IMG/VR virus record: IMGVR_UViG_3300025151_000193
Location: 1-30,036 of that record
Origin: a virus
DNA: 30,036 nucleotides
Strand: one strand, 5' to 3'
The number at the start of each line of letters is the position of its first letter. Position 1 is the first letter of the stretch. A program made the position numbers and the translations under genes. Under the pieces are notes generated by a model that saw only the letters and a program-made list of their open reading frames with translations, was not told the origin of the DNA and made no database searches. Positions 6,501 to 16,200 of this stretch are shown one piece after another.

Positions 6501-9500
6501 TCTTTTAATTCTAAAGCCTCAGGGCTATTCTCATTCAACACGGTCCCGTCCCTTAGTTGCAATTTTTTTATGTGTGTTGGCTTGAATGTAACGCCATAAG
6601 AATTAACTCTATAATGATCACCTGAGTAACTATTTAAAAGACCATATAGTCCGTATTGAAAAAGCTCGCTTGGCATAAATAACCTAAACTGATCTTGCAT
6701 ATCTAAGAAGTCTTTCAAATCTTCATATATAAAAGTTTGATTACCGCTGCTTTTATCTGCAATTAAAATAGAAGTTTGTTGCAATTTTTGTATTTGGCTA
6801 TCGCTCAGGCCGTGAATACTTTTTAGTGCTTGTTTATTATTACTAATAACACCATCTAATGATCCTTGATATGTTTCTGCTGTTTCATAACTTAACTGCA
6901 AATCTGATGTCCCTGCTCCAATGTTTAAATTAATAACACCCGCTTTATCATTTTGTAGTTCTATTAAACTTCTTACTGTAGTATTAGTCATTAGCTTACC
7001 GGCTAAACGAATCATAGCTAGCATAGATTGAGCTTGTGGCGACTGACCACCAACAGGTATAAATGTACCATCAGGTCTTATACCAAAAGGTTTATAAAAA
7101 TCTTGAACAGTTAAGTTTTTCTTTAATTCAAAAGGTATTAGCCCCGCGCCTTTAGTTAATCTTTCTTGTTGAGTGTAAAAAGCCTGCTGCAGCTTTCTAG
7201 GTACCATTGTGCCTGTATTAATAAGCTTTTCTGATGCTGCTTCTTTTATAGAGCCGTCAGGCAACAACGCTAGCAATATTTTTGCATTGTCTTTTAATAT
7301 TTGCTGAACGCCGGGTATTTCTTTTTGGTTCAAGTTTTTTGTTGCTTGCTGCACTTTAATTGTTGGTATGCCAAAAAATTGACCTGTTATTTCAGGTGCT
7401 AAATCATTAAGTTTTTTAAACGTAAGATTGTTTACATCAAGATCTTTTAAAGCTTCTTTTACAGCGTCTATATAGGCATTTTTTAAATCATTAGGCAATA
7501 TATCTAATGGGTTTATTAAGCTTTCTAATCTTTGGTTTTCAGCTGCAATAAGTTCCGACATATCACCAATTTCTGTATTGTCAAATTCAACCCTTTCTTC
7601 AACCTCAGATATATCTGTTGTAAATTGTTGTTGAGTTGCTTCGCCTTTTTTAAGTACAGAATTTATTTTGTTTTGCAGCTGTGAGTTAACCCAGCCTGAA
7701 AGATTGTCATTAACTTCAGGATTGAAATTACGAATATGAGGTATTAATTCTCCAATGGCATCCATAATAAAATCTTCTTGATTAAAATCAGGAAGTTGCC
7801 TCATCTGAGGTGTTATTTTGCTGCCTATAAGCTTTTCAAATGTGCCTGCAGTATACATTTTTTCAATAGCAACTTCAGAGCCTTTTTGTTTCCACTGTTG
7901 CAAGGTTTGATTTGCGCCAAGCTCCTGCACAAAACTTTGATCAGCAGTACTAAATTGCAAGGTTGCTTGCTCTGCTGTTATTGGCCCGCCGATTGCCTGT
8001 AGAGCTGCTTTGGATAGTTTACCTTTTTTAATACTTTTATTGTATTCTTTCATAAAGTTATAAACACCTTTACCGTCTTTAAAACTTATATTTGTAAAAC
8101 CTAAAGGTCTTAAAAGAGAAACAATAAAATCACCTATTTTTGTAAATAAGCTATCTTCAAATTTTATTTGTTTTTTCGTAATAGCATCAGAAAATACAGT
8201 TAAATATTCAGTATTGTATTGATCTGGCCCATATTTTTTCATCAATTTTTCCATAGTGTCTCGCTGTTCACTTGACAATCTTTGTTTAAATTGAGAAACA
8301 ATCTTACCTTGCTCTTTAGAATTACCTATTTTGGCATTTAATATTGGGTGTAAAATTTCGTGAGCGCCAACATTAATTTGACCGTATTTTGCAGCAGCCT
8401 GTTTATCAATATATATTCTGCCATTAAATACCGCACCGCCTACTCTGCCTGAATTTATTTTTGCTAAATAATCAGGCGTTATTGTAACATTATCTTCTTT
8501 AAGCTTTGCTAAAAGCTCTTCTTTGTTATTTACTATAGAAGGGTCTTCAAGGTTTAATTGTTTAGCCGCTGTTGTTGCAAAATCAGTTGTTTTTTCTAAT
8601 AAACTAGATCTTACTCTATCTATAATTGACGCTGTAAGCTCATCTTGCTGCTGTGCTATTTGAGAAATTTGTTCGTTTGTTTGAGCGTCTCGTCTTCCAG
8701 GTTTGATAAACTCTTGTTGAATTATATCAATTTCTGAATTAATTTCTTTTTTTCTATTTTGAGCGGTCCTACTATTGTTACCCTCAAGCTTTTGTTTTTC
8801 AAATTCTAATTCAGCTATAGCTGTTCTTTTAGAGTCATCTGTAATTCTTTTATCAACCTGAACTTTATTAGTTGCTATTCTGGTTTTTCGATTAGCTTTT
8901 TCCTGCAGTGTATTGTCATTTTTAATTGACAATGATATTTTTGCTAAATCAATTCCTTCGTTATCGTCAATAAAATTATTAATATCTTGTCTAGAAACTT
9001 TTTGATTTCCAATTTTATATTCAGGTTTTTTAACAACGTTTGCAATGTTTCCTGCTTGCATTACAGAGACTGGGCTTAGCCCAATAACTTCTAATACACC
9101 TTCTTTTAAATCAATTTCATCTCCCGAAAAAGATTGTGCGGCAATTTCACCCGTAAATTCACTAGTGCTACCAACAGCAGTAACACCAGCCCCTGAAACA
9201 ATAGCTCCTGCTCTTTGGCTACCACCTAATTCTAAAACTTTTTTATTTGTAAAGCCAGCAAGTTTTTTAGCGCCAACCCCTCCTATTAGATTAAAAAGCG
9301 TTATAGTACCTGATCTTGTTACAGCTCTATTTCTTGCTTTTCTCATTGCCTCTTCATCTTTGAAGAAACTATCTATATCTTCTTGAGTATAATTTTCGGG
9401 TAATTCTCGCTTTATGCTTTCAGCCATTGATCCGAAAAGCTCAGCGCCTGCTCCAACTCCAGTAAAAAAACCATAGGCGCCCTGTGCCGCTTTCATTCTA

Positions 9501-10177
9501 GCGTCTCCTTTGCCGTACGTATAACCTAATGTGCCGCCTCCCGCAGCGTAAGGCAATACTTCTTTTGAAAATTGTCTAGCTGTACTTCTCGCGCCAATTA
9601 AAAAAAGATTATCTACGCCTTCTTCAACAGTAGCTCGAAGCGCTGCATATATAAAATCAGGCATATATTTACTACCTTCTTTTTCATATTTATCATAAGC
9701 GTTATTCCAAGCAGCTTCTCCCGGCGTTTGAGAATAAAGATCTTCTTTTTTAAATAATTCAAAAATTTTTGCAAGATCCTCTTCAGGAACATTTTTAGAA
9801 TATTCTGATGAATACAATGCTTTTTGCATAAACTCATCATACTCCGCACCCACGCTGCCGCCTTTCCATGCGTCACCTAATTGTTTAAAAAAGCTTGGCT
9901 CACTTTGTAATTCCAAAGAACCATTTGCCGAATTTAACTCCGTATTGTTTTCGGGTGCTACAATTTCCTCCACAGCCACACCCGGAACTGAGGGAATCGC
10001 CTTTCCCAGGCTAAACTGGTTTTGAAAGTCTGCATATTCTTTTGTGTACAAACCATCATTTGATAAGTTTTGAAACAAAAGTTTAGCGTTTTCTTGGCTA
10101 TTAAATTGCTTTTGAAATTCTTCAAATGACTTTGTGTAGCGGCCATCTGAAAAAAGCTGATTATATAATTCTTTCAT
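3566..10177 (-). CDS. Giant internal virion/ejection protein, 2203 aa, with zinc-protease motif
   Basis: At 2203 aa this is the largest gene here. Residues about 1-60 hold two tandem copies of an LYNQLFSDGRYTKSFEEF-type motif (second copy LFQNLSNDGLYTKEYADF). Residues about 180-390 contain Gly/Ala-rich hydrophobic stretches. Residues 606-610 are HEILH, a gluzincin-type zinc motif, with Glu657 (NTEYLTVFSDA) a candidate third ligand. Residues about 810-845 (RNFNPEV...LSGWVNSQLQNKI) weakly resemble sigma-70 region 2. Residues about 1890-2025 have a SSRPDRIS...GRIILAF...TPMQYARL block and a hydrophobic segment before DDDEEEE, typical of very large phage ejection or polyvalent proteins. Its position after two other internal-protein candidates supports packaging in the capsid and ejection into the host. 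Substrate and processing are unknown. Confidence 0.8.
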   Translation of the reverse strand: MKELYNQLFSDGRYTKSFEEFQKQFNSQENAKLLFQNLSNDGLYTKEYADFQNQFSLGKAIPSVPGVAVEEIVAPENNTELNSANGSLELQSEPSFFKQLGDAWKGGSVGAEYDEFMQKALYSSEYSKNVPEEDLAKIFELFKKEDLYSQTPGEAAWNNAYDKYEKEGSKYMPDFIYAALRATVEEGVDNLFLIGARSTARQFSKEVLPYAAGGGTLGYTYGKGDARMKAAQGAYGFFTGVGAGAELFGSMAESIKRELPENYTQEDIDSFFKDEEAMRKARNRAVTRSGTITLFNLIGGVGAKKLAGFTNKKVLELGGSQRAGAIVSGAGVTAVGSTSEFTGEIAAQSFSGDEIDLKEGVLEVIGLSPVSVMQAGNIANVVKKPEYKIGNQKVSRQDINNFIDDNEGIDLAKISLSIKNDNTLQEKANRKTRIATNKVQVDKRITDDSKRTAIAELEFEKQKLEGNNSRTAQNRKKEINSEIDIIQQEFIKPGRRDAQTNEQISQIAQQQDELTASIIDRVRSSLLEKTTDFATTAAKQLNLEDPSIVNNKEELLAKLKEDNVTITPDYLAKINSGRVGGAVFNGRIYIDKQAAAKYGQINVGAHEILHPILNAKIGNSKEQGKIVSQFKQRLSSEQRDTMEKLMKKYGPDQYNTEYLTVFSDAITKKQIKFEDSLFTKIGDFIVSLLRPLGFTNISFKDGKGVYNFMKEYNKSIKKGKLSKAALQAIGGPITAEQATLQFSTADQSFVQELGANQTLQQWKQKGSEVAIEKMYTAGTFEKLIGSKITPQMRQLPDFNQEDFIMDAIGELIPHIRNFNPEVNDNLSGWVNSQLQNKINSVLKKGEATQQQFTTDISEVEERVEFDNTEIGDMSELIAAENQRLESLINPLDILPNDLKNAYIDAVKEALKDLDVNNLTFKKLNDLAPEITGQFFGIPTIKVQQATKNLNQKEIPGVQQILKDNAKILLALLPDGSIKEAASEKLINTGTMVPRKLQQAFYTQQERLTKGAGLIPFELKKNLTVQDFYKPFGIRPDGTFIPVGGQSPQAQSMLAMIRLAGKLMTNTTVRSLIELQNDKAGVINLNIGAGTSDLQLSYETAETYQGSLDGVISNNKQALKSIHGLSDSQIQKLQQTSILIADKSSGNQTFIYEDLKDFLDMQDQFRLFMPSELFQYGLYGLLNSYSGDHYRVNSYGVTFKPTHIKKLQLRDGTVLNENSPEALELKERFEAAYRNSVYSTSPDIAKYSQTSRDLLNDLLEATKSESPKLLSSNNLTTIKDNLSISKDNQAIFDIQSNKNANLIRQKLFNLLKSLEVDFVNQEKKGSLERLNRLIFSKQLAGANSQIINGEKSLGTLEGGIIYDEVVTNWRHEHMDPSVRVASKGFSNVVLGQHSPIVSRTLLISLEDAKAMDKPRSKGGVGKTATYEDKERWLKKNSKGKIYKNGKIQFNLANEFYDKIKANEKAYNKIKAEDQFDMLETVTRQMFPQSANQPRGSYQSLTPEQRRQVFDRMQDNGMIAPGVQFSLGSDIAQKISNKSEIDANVEISEKKARLLGKNKGKWKFFIPPSADDFAGLMYYMVGSGKQGDADLAWFKQNLFDPFAKGVNDFTTYRQTVMGQFRQMKKILRGQNIKLKAANETGFSNETAIRVYIWTKRGMEIPGLSETEVKELTKIVSSNTALKNFAGQVLNLTNFAETPEVEKSWDGGTLTTDILDYLNTSSREKFLAEYLSNAEEIFGKFGQSGEIEGETANRLRAAFGDGYIEALSDVLYRMKTGRRRITGGNRLTNKFINWVNDSVGAIMFFNTRSALLQQLSFVNFINFSDNNPLAAADAFMNSDQFWDDYTMLFNSDFLKERRSGLKTDVNADEIAKAAEDGRNPIRSVIASILKKGFLPTQIADSHAIAIGGASFYRNRLNRYMKEGMKMEDAQQQAFLDFQEIAEESQQSSRPDRISMQQASGLGRIILAFANTPMQYARLTKKAALDLAYGRGDWKTNLSKLMYYGAVQNIIFSSLQSALFAMAFDDDEEEEKVRNRYFRVANSSADGLLRGLGFGGAVVSTLKNMVLEGIRQSKLGRPNYEKVAYEALKLSPPISSKITKLASAGRAFTYRNTREKMSEAGFTLDNPAYMAVGQIVSATTNIPADRVIRKLDNLTTPVRQDVENWQAISLALGYSKWDVGLIEEDTKNEKKKPKGIKRKSIKRKSLK

Positions 10178-11703
10178 TATTGTCCTAAATTATCGTAAGA
10201 TCCTCCAGCTGAAGATTGATTTGTTGACATTCTTTGACGTGTGTTATTAACTATAGATTTTCTAGCCTCAGGAGTAGCTCCTCCAAGTCTTAAATAAGCA
10301 TCTAGTATAGAAGCAGGGTCTGTCATATCAACATCTATTCCTCCACCTTTATTAAAGCCCTGACCGGTATCATAATAAAAAGGGTAATTACCAAATTCTT
10401 CTATAAACTCATTAAATCTTTCTTCTGTAGGTTCAACTGCTTCAGTAACTTCTTTATCACCTACAAACCAATTCCCTTCTTTAATATATGTATAATTACT
10501 TAAAAACTTATCATAAAGATCATTTTGAGTAATAATTTTATCTTTATCTTTATAATCCATTTCGCTTGTTATAAGCTCAAGAACTTGGCTTGTTGCCATT
10601 TCAGGGTCTTTGCTATTTAATACGTTATTAGATATAGTGTTTAGTTTATCAATAAAGTCTTGCCCTTCACCTTGATTATACCATGTCTGAAGATCGTCTC
10701 TTGTGCTTTGCCCATATTTATATGGTTTACCCGTAGCAGGGTCAATAGATGCTCCCGTGCCAGTTCCTGTTGCTTTTTGTTTAGCAGAGTATTGGCTATA
10801 CCCATCTTTATTAACATTAAGAAGGTGATCCATTATACCATCAAGAATCATTGATTTTGCTTCGCCATGTCTGCTAGGATCGTTTGCGATTTCAGGCGGT
10901 ATATTAGCGAGCTTAAAGCCATCAAATATTTCATCATTCATTAAAGAAAGCAATGTTTCCTCACCACCTTTATCTAAAGCGTTTTCAAATTGAAATCTTA
11001 ATAATCTTTGAGCTGACTCATTACCAGCCAAGCTAACTCCTTTCATACCGTTGCTATACATGGTTTGAGCCTGCTTTAAAATTTCTGTAGTAAACGAAGA
11101 GTCTTTTAAAAAGTACTTAGATATATCTTCTTGCCTAAGGGTGCCGTGTGGCGTTTGATACATAGGCCCTTCAGGTGTAACCACATACTTATAATTATTG
11201 TTAACAAATATAGAATCTAAAGCCGCCACGCGCTTTACAGGCATACCCTTAGACATATTTTCCCTGTTATCAACATATTCATTGGTTAGTTCTTGCAACT
11301 CTTTTAATGAATTATTTACAACGTCTAACTGATTTTTTTGTGCATTCATTAAATCCAAAACTTTAAAATATTCTGGAGTTCCTGATTGATTGTTTTGTTG
11401 CATTTGAGCAATTTGCCTAGCATAAGTTGCGTAATTTTGCCTTGCACTCATAACAACAGGCTGAACAGATGCTTTTACCTGAGGTGGCAATTTTTGTGCG
11501 CTCCAATCTTCAGGCAGGTCGTTTATTTTTGTTAAAACAAAATTATCAACGCTACGTCTAGAAAGCTCATTTTTTTGTTGATTTCTATATCTTCGTAACT
11601 GATCAAACCTATTTTCTTTTGGAGCATCTAAATTAATGGTAGGATTTTTGTATGCCTGAGCCGTTTGCCCCGTAATATTATATACTGCTGTGTTTACTGC
11701 CAT
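10177..11703 (-). CDS. Probable internal virion protein, 508 aa
   Basis: The protein is hydrophilic with no signal peptide or membrane helix. It begins MAVNTAVYNITGQTAQAY; residues about 30-160 are predicted helical and Gln/Asn-rich (YRNQQKNELSRR, ARQIAQMQQNN). The end is Gly/Ser-rich and disordered (NQSSAGGSYDNLGQ). It lies between the Ala/Gln-rich 233-aa protein and the 2203-aa protein, and its stop overlaps the latter's start as TAATG, so the two are probably made together. In short-tailed phages this position usually holds internal core or cargo proteins. I recognise no domain; the call rests on context. Confidence 0.6.
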   Translation of the reverse strand: MAVNTAVYNITGQTAQAYKNPTINLDAPKENRFDQLRRYRNQQKNELSRRSVDNFVLTKINDLPEDWSAQKLPPQVKASVQPVVMSARQNYATYARQIAQMQQNNQSGTPEYFKVLDLMNAQKNQLDVVNNSLKELQELTNEYVDNRENMSKGMPVKRVAALDSIFVNNNYKYVVTPEGPMYQTPHGTLRQEDISKYFLKDSSFTTEILKQAQTMYSNGMKGVSLAGNESAQRLLRFQFENALDKGGEETLLSLMNDEIFDGFKLANIPPEIANDPSRHGEAKSMILDGIMDHLLNVNKDGYSQYSAKQKATGTGTGASIDPATGKPYKYGQSTRDDLQTWYNQGEGQDFIDKLNTISNNVLNSKDPEMATSQVLELITSEMDYKDKDKIITQNDLYDKFLSNYTYIKEGNWFVGDKEVTEAVEPTEERFNEFIEEFGNYPFYYDTGQGFNKGGGIDVDMTDPASILDAYLRLGGATPEARKSIVNNTRQRMSTNQSSAGGSYDNLGQ

Positions 11704-11709
11704 CTTTTA

Positions 11710-12411
11710 TTAATTTCCAAATTTCTTTTGCCCTGTTATACCGGACATAACAAGATCCCCAAATGACAGCGGAACATTATTGTTTGCTCCAGTCATTCCT
11801 CCTGTATTTTCCATCCCCGCGCTAGCTAAATTACCAACTGCTCCAATAGTCTGAGTTAATCCGCCTACAACATTTTGTGTTGCTTGCGCTCTAGCTGCTT
11901 TTGCAGCGCCCAGCCTTTGGCTAGCCATACCAAGCAGTTGTGAAGTTTTAGCCGCTTCCATCTGTCTTGATTGCATTTCACCTGCTGCTACCATTTGCTG
12001 ACGTTGTTGTTCACCTTGAGCTGCTAATTGCTGATTCCTTGCTTCTTGTTGACCTATAGAAGCTGAAGCTGCCGCTGCTTGCTGAGCTTGCGAATTTGCT
12101 AAGCTTTGCGCTAATGCCGCTATGCCAGACCCTCCAGCCGCAGCTCCTAAACTGCCCATAATGTTTGCGGCCGACTGTTGGCTTTGCTGGGCCGCAAAAT
12201 CTGCTGCTTGTGTGTTTACAGTTAGGTCTTCATATGCGTTACCCATGTTTTCATAAGGGTTAGATGTGTCTAATTGAGAATAGCGATCTTTCATAGCATT
12301 AAACTCAGCTTGCGCTCTACGCTCTTCTCGTCGTCTTTTTCTGCCGCCTATAAGACCAGCGCCCATTTTTATTATACCGCCAACCGCGGCCGCCGTTGCT
12401 ATTCCTGCCAT
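11710..12411 (-). CDS. Ala/Gln-rich internal virion protein (gp14-like role), 233 aa
   Basis: The N-terminus has a Gly/Ala hydrophobic segment (ATAAAVGGIIKMGAGLIGG, residues about 5-24) followed by an RKRRREERR basic cluster. The middle is a long Ala/Gln/Ser helix (residues about 70-170) and a second Gly/Ala stretch lies near 180-205. Such amphipathic Ala/Gln-rich proteins with glycine-zipper-like segments are usual for ejected internal proteins of podoviruses, such as T7 gp14, which insert in the host outer membrane. Homology to gp14 is not claimed. The start overlaps the cupin-like gene by 13 nt, and a 6-nt gap leads to the 508-aa gene. Confidence 0.62.
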   Translation of the reverse strand: MAGIATAAAVGGIIKMGAGLIGGRKRRREERRAQAEFNAMKDRYSQLDTSNPYENMGNAYEDLTVNTQAADFAAQQSQQSAANIMGSLGAAAGGSGIAALAQSLANSQAQQAAAASASIGQQEARNQQLAAQGEQQRQQMVAAGEMQSRQMEAAKTSQLLGMASQRLGAAKAARAQATQNVVGGLTQTIGAVGNLASAGMENTGGMTGANNNVPLSFGDLVMSGITGQKKFGN

Positions 12412-12881
12412 AATTTTTCTTTTTTCTCGTACTCTTCAGCGGTTATGGAATACAATGCTTCCTCAACCTCTTTCATGTCTTGTGTGTTTGTAGGATTCTT
12501 ATGCACATTTATAAACAAAGAATCCTCTAAAGATAATATTAATCTTTTTGCTCCTTTTATAGATTTTTCATAACAAGGAGCTATATGTTCAACTTGTTCA
12601 CCATCTGTTGTAACAAGTATTCTTCCTTTTAATAAAAACCAAAAATGCTCTGTATGATGCTTTGCGCTAATTACAACACATTCTTTAGGCATATACATTT
12701 TACGCATATATAATTGATCTGAAAACTCATTTTCAATACGAAATACGTCATTATTTACTAAGTTTTCGCCATCACCATACACGCCTTCTATATGGTTATT
12801 TTCTATAAATACATTTTGTAAAGCTTCTAAATCTGAAGCGACTAATGATTTTTTATTTAATTTAATAGGGGTTTTAGACAT
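12399..12881 (-). CDS. Cupin-fold-like protein, 160 aa
   Basis: The centre of the protein resembles a single cupin domain. It has a strand MPKECVVISAKHH (64-76), then His75, His76, Glu78 and His79 placed like the HxH...E metal ligands of cupin motif 1, followed by FWFLLKGRILVTTDG with the conserved glycine (86) and turn. A second-motif candidate His127 follows (SLFINVHKN). An N-terminal VFIENNHIEGVYGDGE segment and a C-terminal acidic helix flank it. Metal binding or enzyme activity is inference; in a virion gene block it could equally be a structural decoration with a jelly-roll fold. The next gene starts inside its last codons. Confidence 0.6.
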   Translation of the reverse strand: MSKTPIKLNKKSLVASDLEALQNVFIENNHIEGVYGDGENLVNNDVFRIENEFSDQLYMRKMYMPKECVVISAKHHTEHFWFLLKGRILVTTDGEQVEHIAPCYEKSIKGAKRLILSLEDSLFINVHKNPTNTQDMKEVEEALYSITAEEYEKKEKLWQE

Positions 12882-12902
12882 ATAATTATAATTACATGTT
12901 TA

Positions 12903-13238
12903 TTAACTACTTAACACAACCTCACTGCCTACAGCATATAATTCCTTTTTATCAGTGGAGGTTATTTCCATATCAACAACCGCATGATAACCTATAATTC
13001 CCGATGTGTTTGCTCTAGCACTCTTTGCAAAAAATATAAAATCACCCGCTGTAGGCCTAGTTGAACTGCTTGTTGTTTCGCAAACTAAACTATTACCGGT
13101 TATTGATTTGCAAGGTCCTATTTTATATATATTGCTACCGCTTTTAAAGTATACAATATCAGCTCTATCGCTGGCTGTGCTGTCTGCTTGTATAGAAACG
13201 TTAAGCGGATTTTGAAAGTTTAATGTTATATCTGGCAT
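12903..13238 (-). CDS. Small beta-rich virion-associated protein, 111 aa
   Basis: The protein begins MPDITLNFQNPLNVSIQA and reads as short beta strands joined by Ser/Thr-rich turns (YFKSGSNIYKIGPCK, TTSSSTRPTAGDFIFFAK, YHAVVDMEIT). There is no signal peptide or membrane helix. It follows the fibre gene with a 9-nt gap. Its size and composition suit a small structural or fibre-accessory protein, though nothing specific identifies it. I do not recognise a named family. Confidence 0.55.
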   Translation of the reverse strand: MPDITLNFQNPLNVSIQADSTASDRADIVYFKSGSNIYKIGPCKSITGNSLVCETTSSSTRPTAGDFIFFAKSARANTSGIIGYHAVVDMEITSTDKKELYAVGSEVVLSS

Positions 13239-13247
13239 TTTTTATGT

Positions 13248-16200
13248 TTAATCTCGTTCGAATGGAAGTATCTGGCTGGGGTGCATTTTTCGTAATTGAA
13301 CGGTTACAGGCGCATAATCAAGAATATGAGTATATGCACTATCTAAATTAAGCTGAATCCTTAATTGTAATCCATAATAATAAGTTCCCGCAGGCAATTT
13401 AACAAATGCTAATCTGGGGTAGGCTCCATATATAGTTCTTTGTTCAGCCCTCTGTTCATATATTGATAGAGATATACCATCAGAATTATCTTCAACATAC
13501 ATTCTTCTATACCCCGTCGATCCTTTGGTTAGATAAAACGGCATACGCTGTCTGTGATATAAAAAACTTCCGTTAGAATAATTACTTAATCTTGCAACCT
13601 GCCCGGACATATTACTTGTAACTCTATGTGATTGCCTCGTGTTTTGACTATTGCTTGTTCCCATTGCAAACTGCTCAAAAGCGGTTTTAAAAGCATCTCG
13701 TTGATTGATTGTTTTAAAAAGCCTAAAATCTATATATGAAAAACGAGCGCCATCTTGCCAATATGTATTAGGAACTCCCTGCTGTAATTCCGCCGTACCT
13801 TCCATTTCAGGAATTGATAAATTAAGGCCTAAAATAGCTCCTCCTGTTCCAACTACTAGCCTTCCCGCCTGATTACCTATTGATGAATAATTAACAAACC
13901 AATCTGGTATTCCCCCAACCGTATAAATAGGCGATGCATTAAGACTAATATTATAAAAACCCAGACTTTCTAGCGAGCCGGTGTCAGCTCCCCTTTCCAA
14001 AGTTCCTAAATAGTCCGCTACTGGTGGGGTATTTACGGTTATATCAACTGTTTCGCCTCCACCACGTGCGCCGTGCTCATCTATTGGTATGTAAATAAAT
14101 GTGTCATCAACACCTGCTGCAGGGTTAGCTGAATTATTTTTATAAATTACATTAGAACCGCTTAAAGAATAAGGAACCCTAACAATACCCGTTCCATTAG
14201 AGTCAGTTAAAGTGCCGCGAAGAGGTAGTTTTTGGATTTCAAAACTTACAGTATCAGACTCGGCGTCAGTAGCTGTTAAAGTTATTTCTTCGCTATCACC
14301 TTCGTCTATTGTAAGTTGATTAAAAGTAGCAATAGGCGCGGTATTTACATTAATAGTGACTGTTACCTCGGTGCTATCATTTTTACCGTCGCTTGTTTTA
14401 AATCCAAAAGAAGTGCTACTATAAGATCCACTGCTATAAAAGAATACTACAGTATTTTTGGAATGTCTCCCTCCTTCTATGCCTAAGACTCTAGGTGTTT
14501 GATCTATAAGCCTATCTGAGCTGTAATCATTATAATAATAACTTGGAGCAGAAGCTATACCATAAGGGTCGGAGCTGCTTAAGCTGTTTACTAAAAGAGC
14601 GTTAAATAATTTACCGTTGCTAGGTATTGATGTTATTTTAAAATCAACTTCAGCGCCTTCTGGATCTGAACCGGTTAAAGTTATAGCAATCCAGCCATGC
14701 TGATTAACTTCTACGGTTTGAGGATCTGCGGAAGGCGGGTTATTTGTAGCTGCAATAGTACCCGTTACAGTACACTCACTGTTGCTATCCTGAAAGCTAT
14801 CATTAGCTTTATATTTAAAAGTAGGTGAAAAATTCGTTGAGTTGTCATGCTTAAACCTGACTTTATTTTTATTACCATCTGTTAATAAATGAGGCGCATT
14901 TATAGGTGTTGAAAATGTAACGTCATCTTCCTCATATAAATCACCAAAAGTAACATTTTGAGTTATTTTAAAAACAAGTGTGTCATTATCAGGGTCTGTG
15001 CCTGTTAAGGTTATAACCTTACTAGAGCCCTGCTGCCCATTAAAAGCTTGTGTTGAACTTACAGATGGTGCTCTATTTATTAAATTATCTAAATTTAAAT
15101 TTGAAAATACGTCAGTTGCCCCTACTATTAAAACAGAAAATTTTGCACTTATGGTTATTTGATTTGTACCGTCGCCAGAAATATTCATGTCTCGAATATT
15201 AAACAAAGTACCTCCGTTTGAATCTTGAACAGAATTTGTAAAATCGCTTTCATTTGAATAAGCTGATGAAAACTCTACCTCTTTTCTTACATATAAATTA
15301 GTTGTTCCATTTATTACTATTGAAAGATCTTCCTCTTCAAATGTATCACCGGTTTCATCAGAATAATCAGCCCCTAATTCACCTATCAAAGAATTATTCG
15401 TAATATTAACAGAGTTTATTAAAGATGCAACATTAGTATAAGCCGCGCCTATTACAACTGATATTAATTCTGCAGCTTGTATTTCCCAAGTAAATGGATC
15501 ATTATTAGTTAGACCATTTTTTGTGGTTACAGACGAAGGAGAAGTGCCACCCTGTAAGCTTAGTTGGTATTTTTCTTTGCTTATAACCGCAGGAAATTCT
15601 ATATCAATTTGTTCAAATTTTCCAAATTCATCTAAAACATCAGACAGATTCGTAGGGGAGGAAGTAAATTCATTTAATTCAAAGTCGTATGTATAATTAT
15701 TATCATTAGTTATTGAAAATAGAAACGAAGCTCCAGGAGTTCCTGTTATTGTAATGTCTCTAACAGCACCATTTTTAGGTATTATTGAAGTGTCCATTTC
15801 AAAATTATCTATAGCAAATAAAGGTGTGGTTTCTTCTATTACATTTGGATAAAATACTATATTGTGTTCAGATAGGTTTTGTTTTAAAAATTGCCATTCA
15901 ACTTTTATTTTAACAGATGTTAGATATCCATCTGTATATACCCTATCAAAAGCAGTAAAAATATAGTTATCACTATACGATTCACCTACTAAAATTTCAT
16001 AATCTGGGACATCGTTTAAATAATAACCTGTGGACGTAGCGAAAGTTAATGTGAATAACGTTTTTATTTCATTATTTTTACCAATAGCAGAGTAAGAGCT
16101 AGAAGAAGGGGTTATTGATATATTACCTTGCTGCTGAAAATAATAACTACCTGCTATTGAAAACGTAAGATCGTTTACATGAATTGCGCTACCGTCTATA

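Noticed and set aside
9613-10146. Minus-strand open frames within the N-terminal coding region of the giant protein
   Set aside because: They are out-of-frame shadows of a continuous 2203-codon gene with recognisable repeats in the main frame.
3566-10177. The 2203-aa protein as a crAss-type virion RNA polymerase
   Set aside because: Length and position would fit, but I see no D-x-D-x-D catalytic motif anywhere in the translation; the visible motifs are a protease HExxH and an ejection-protein C-terminal block.
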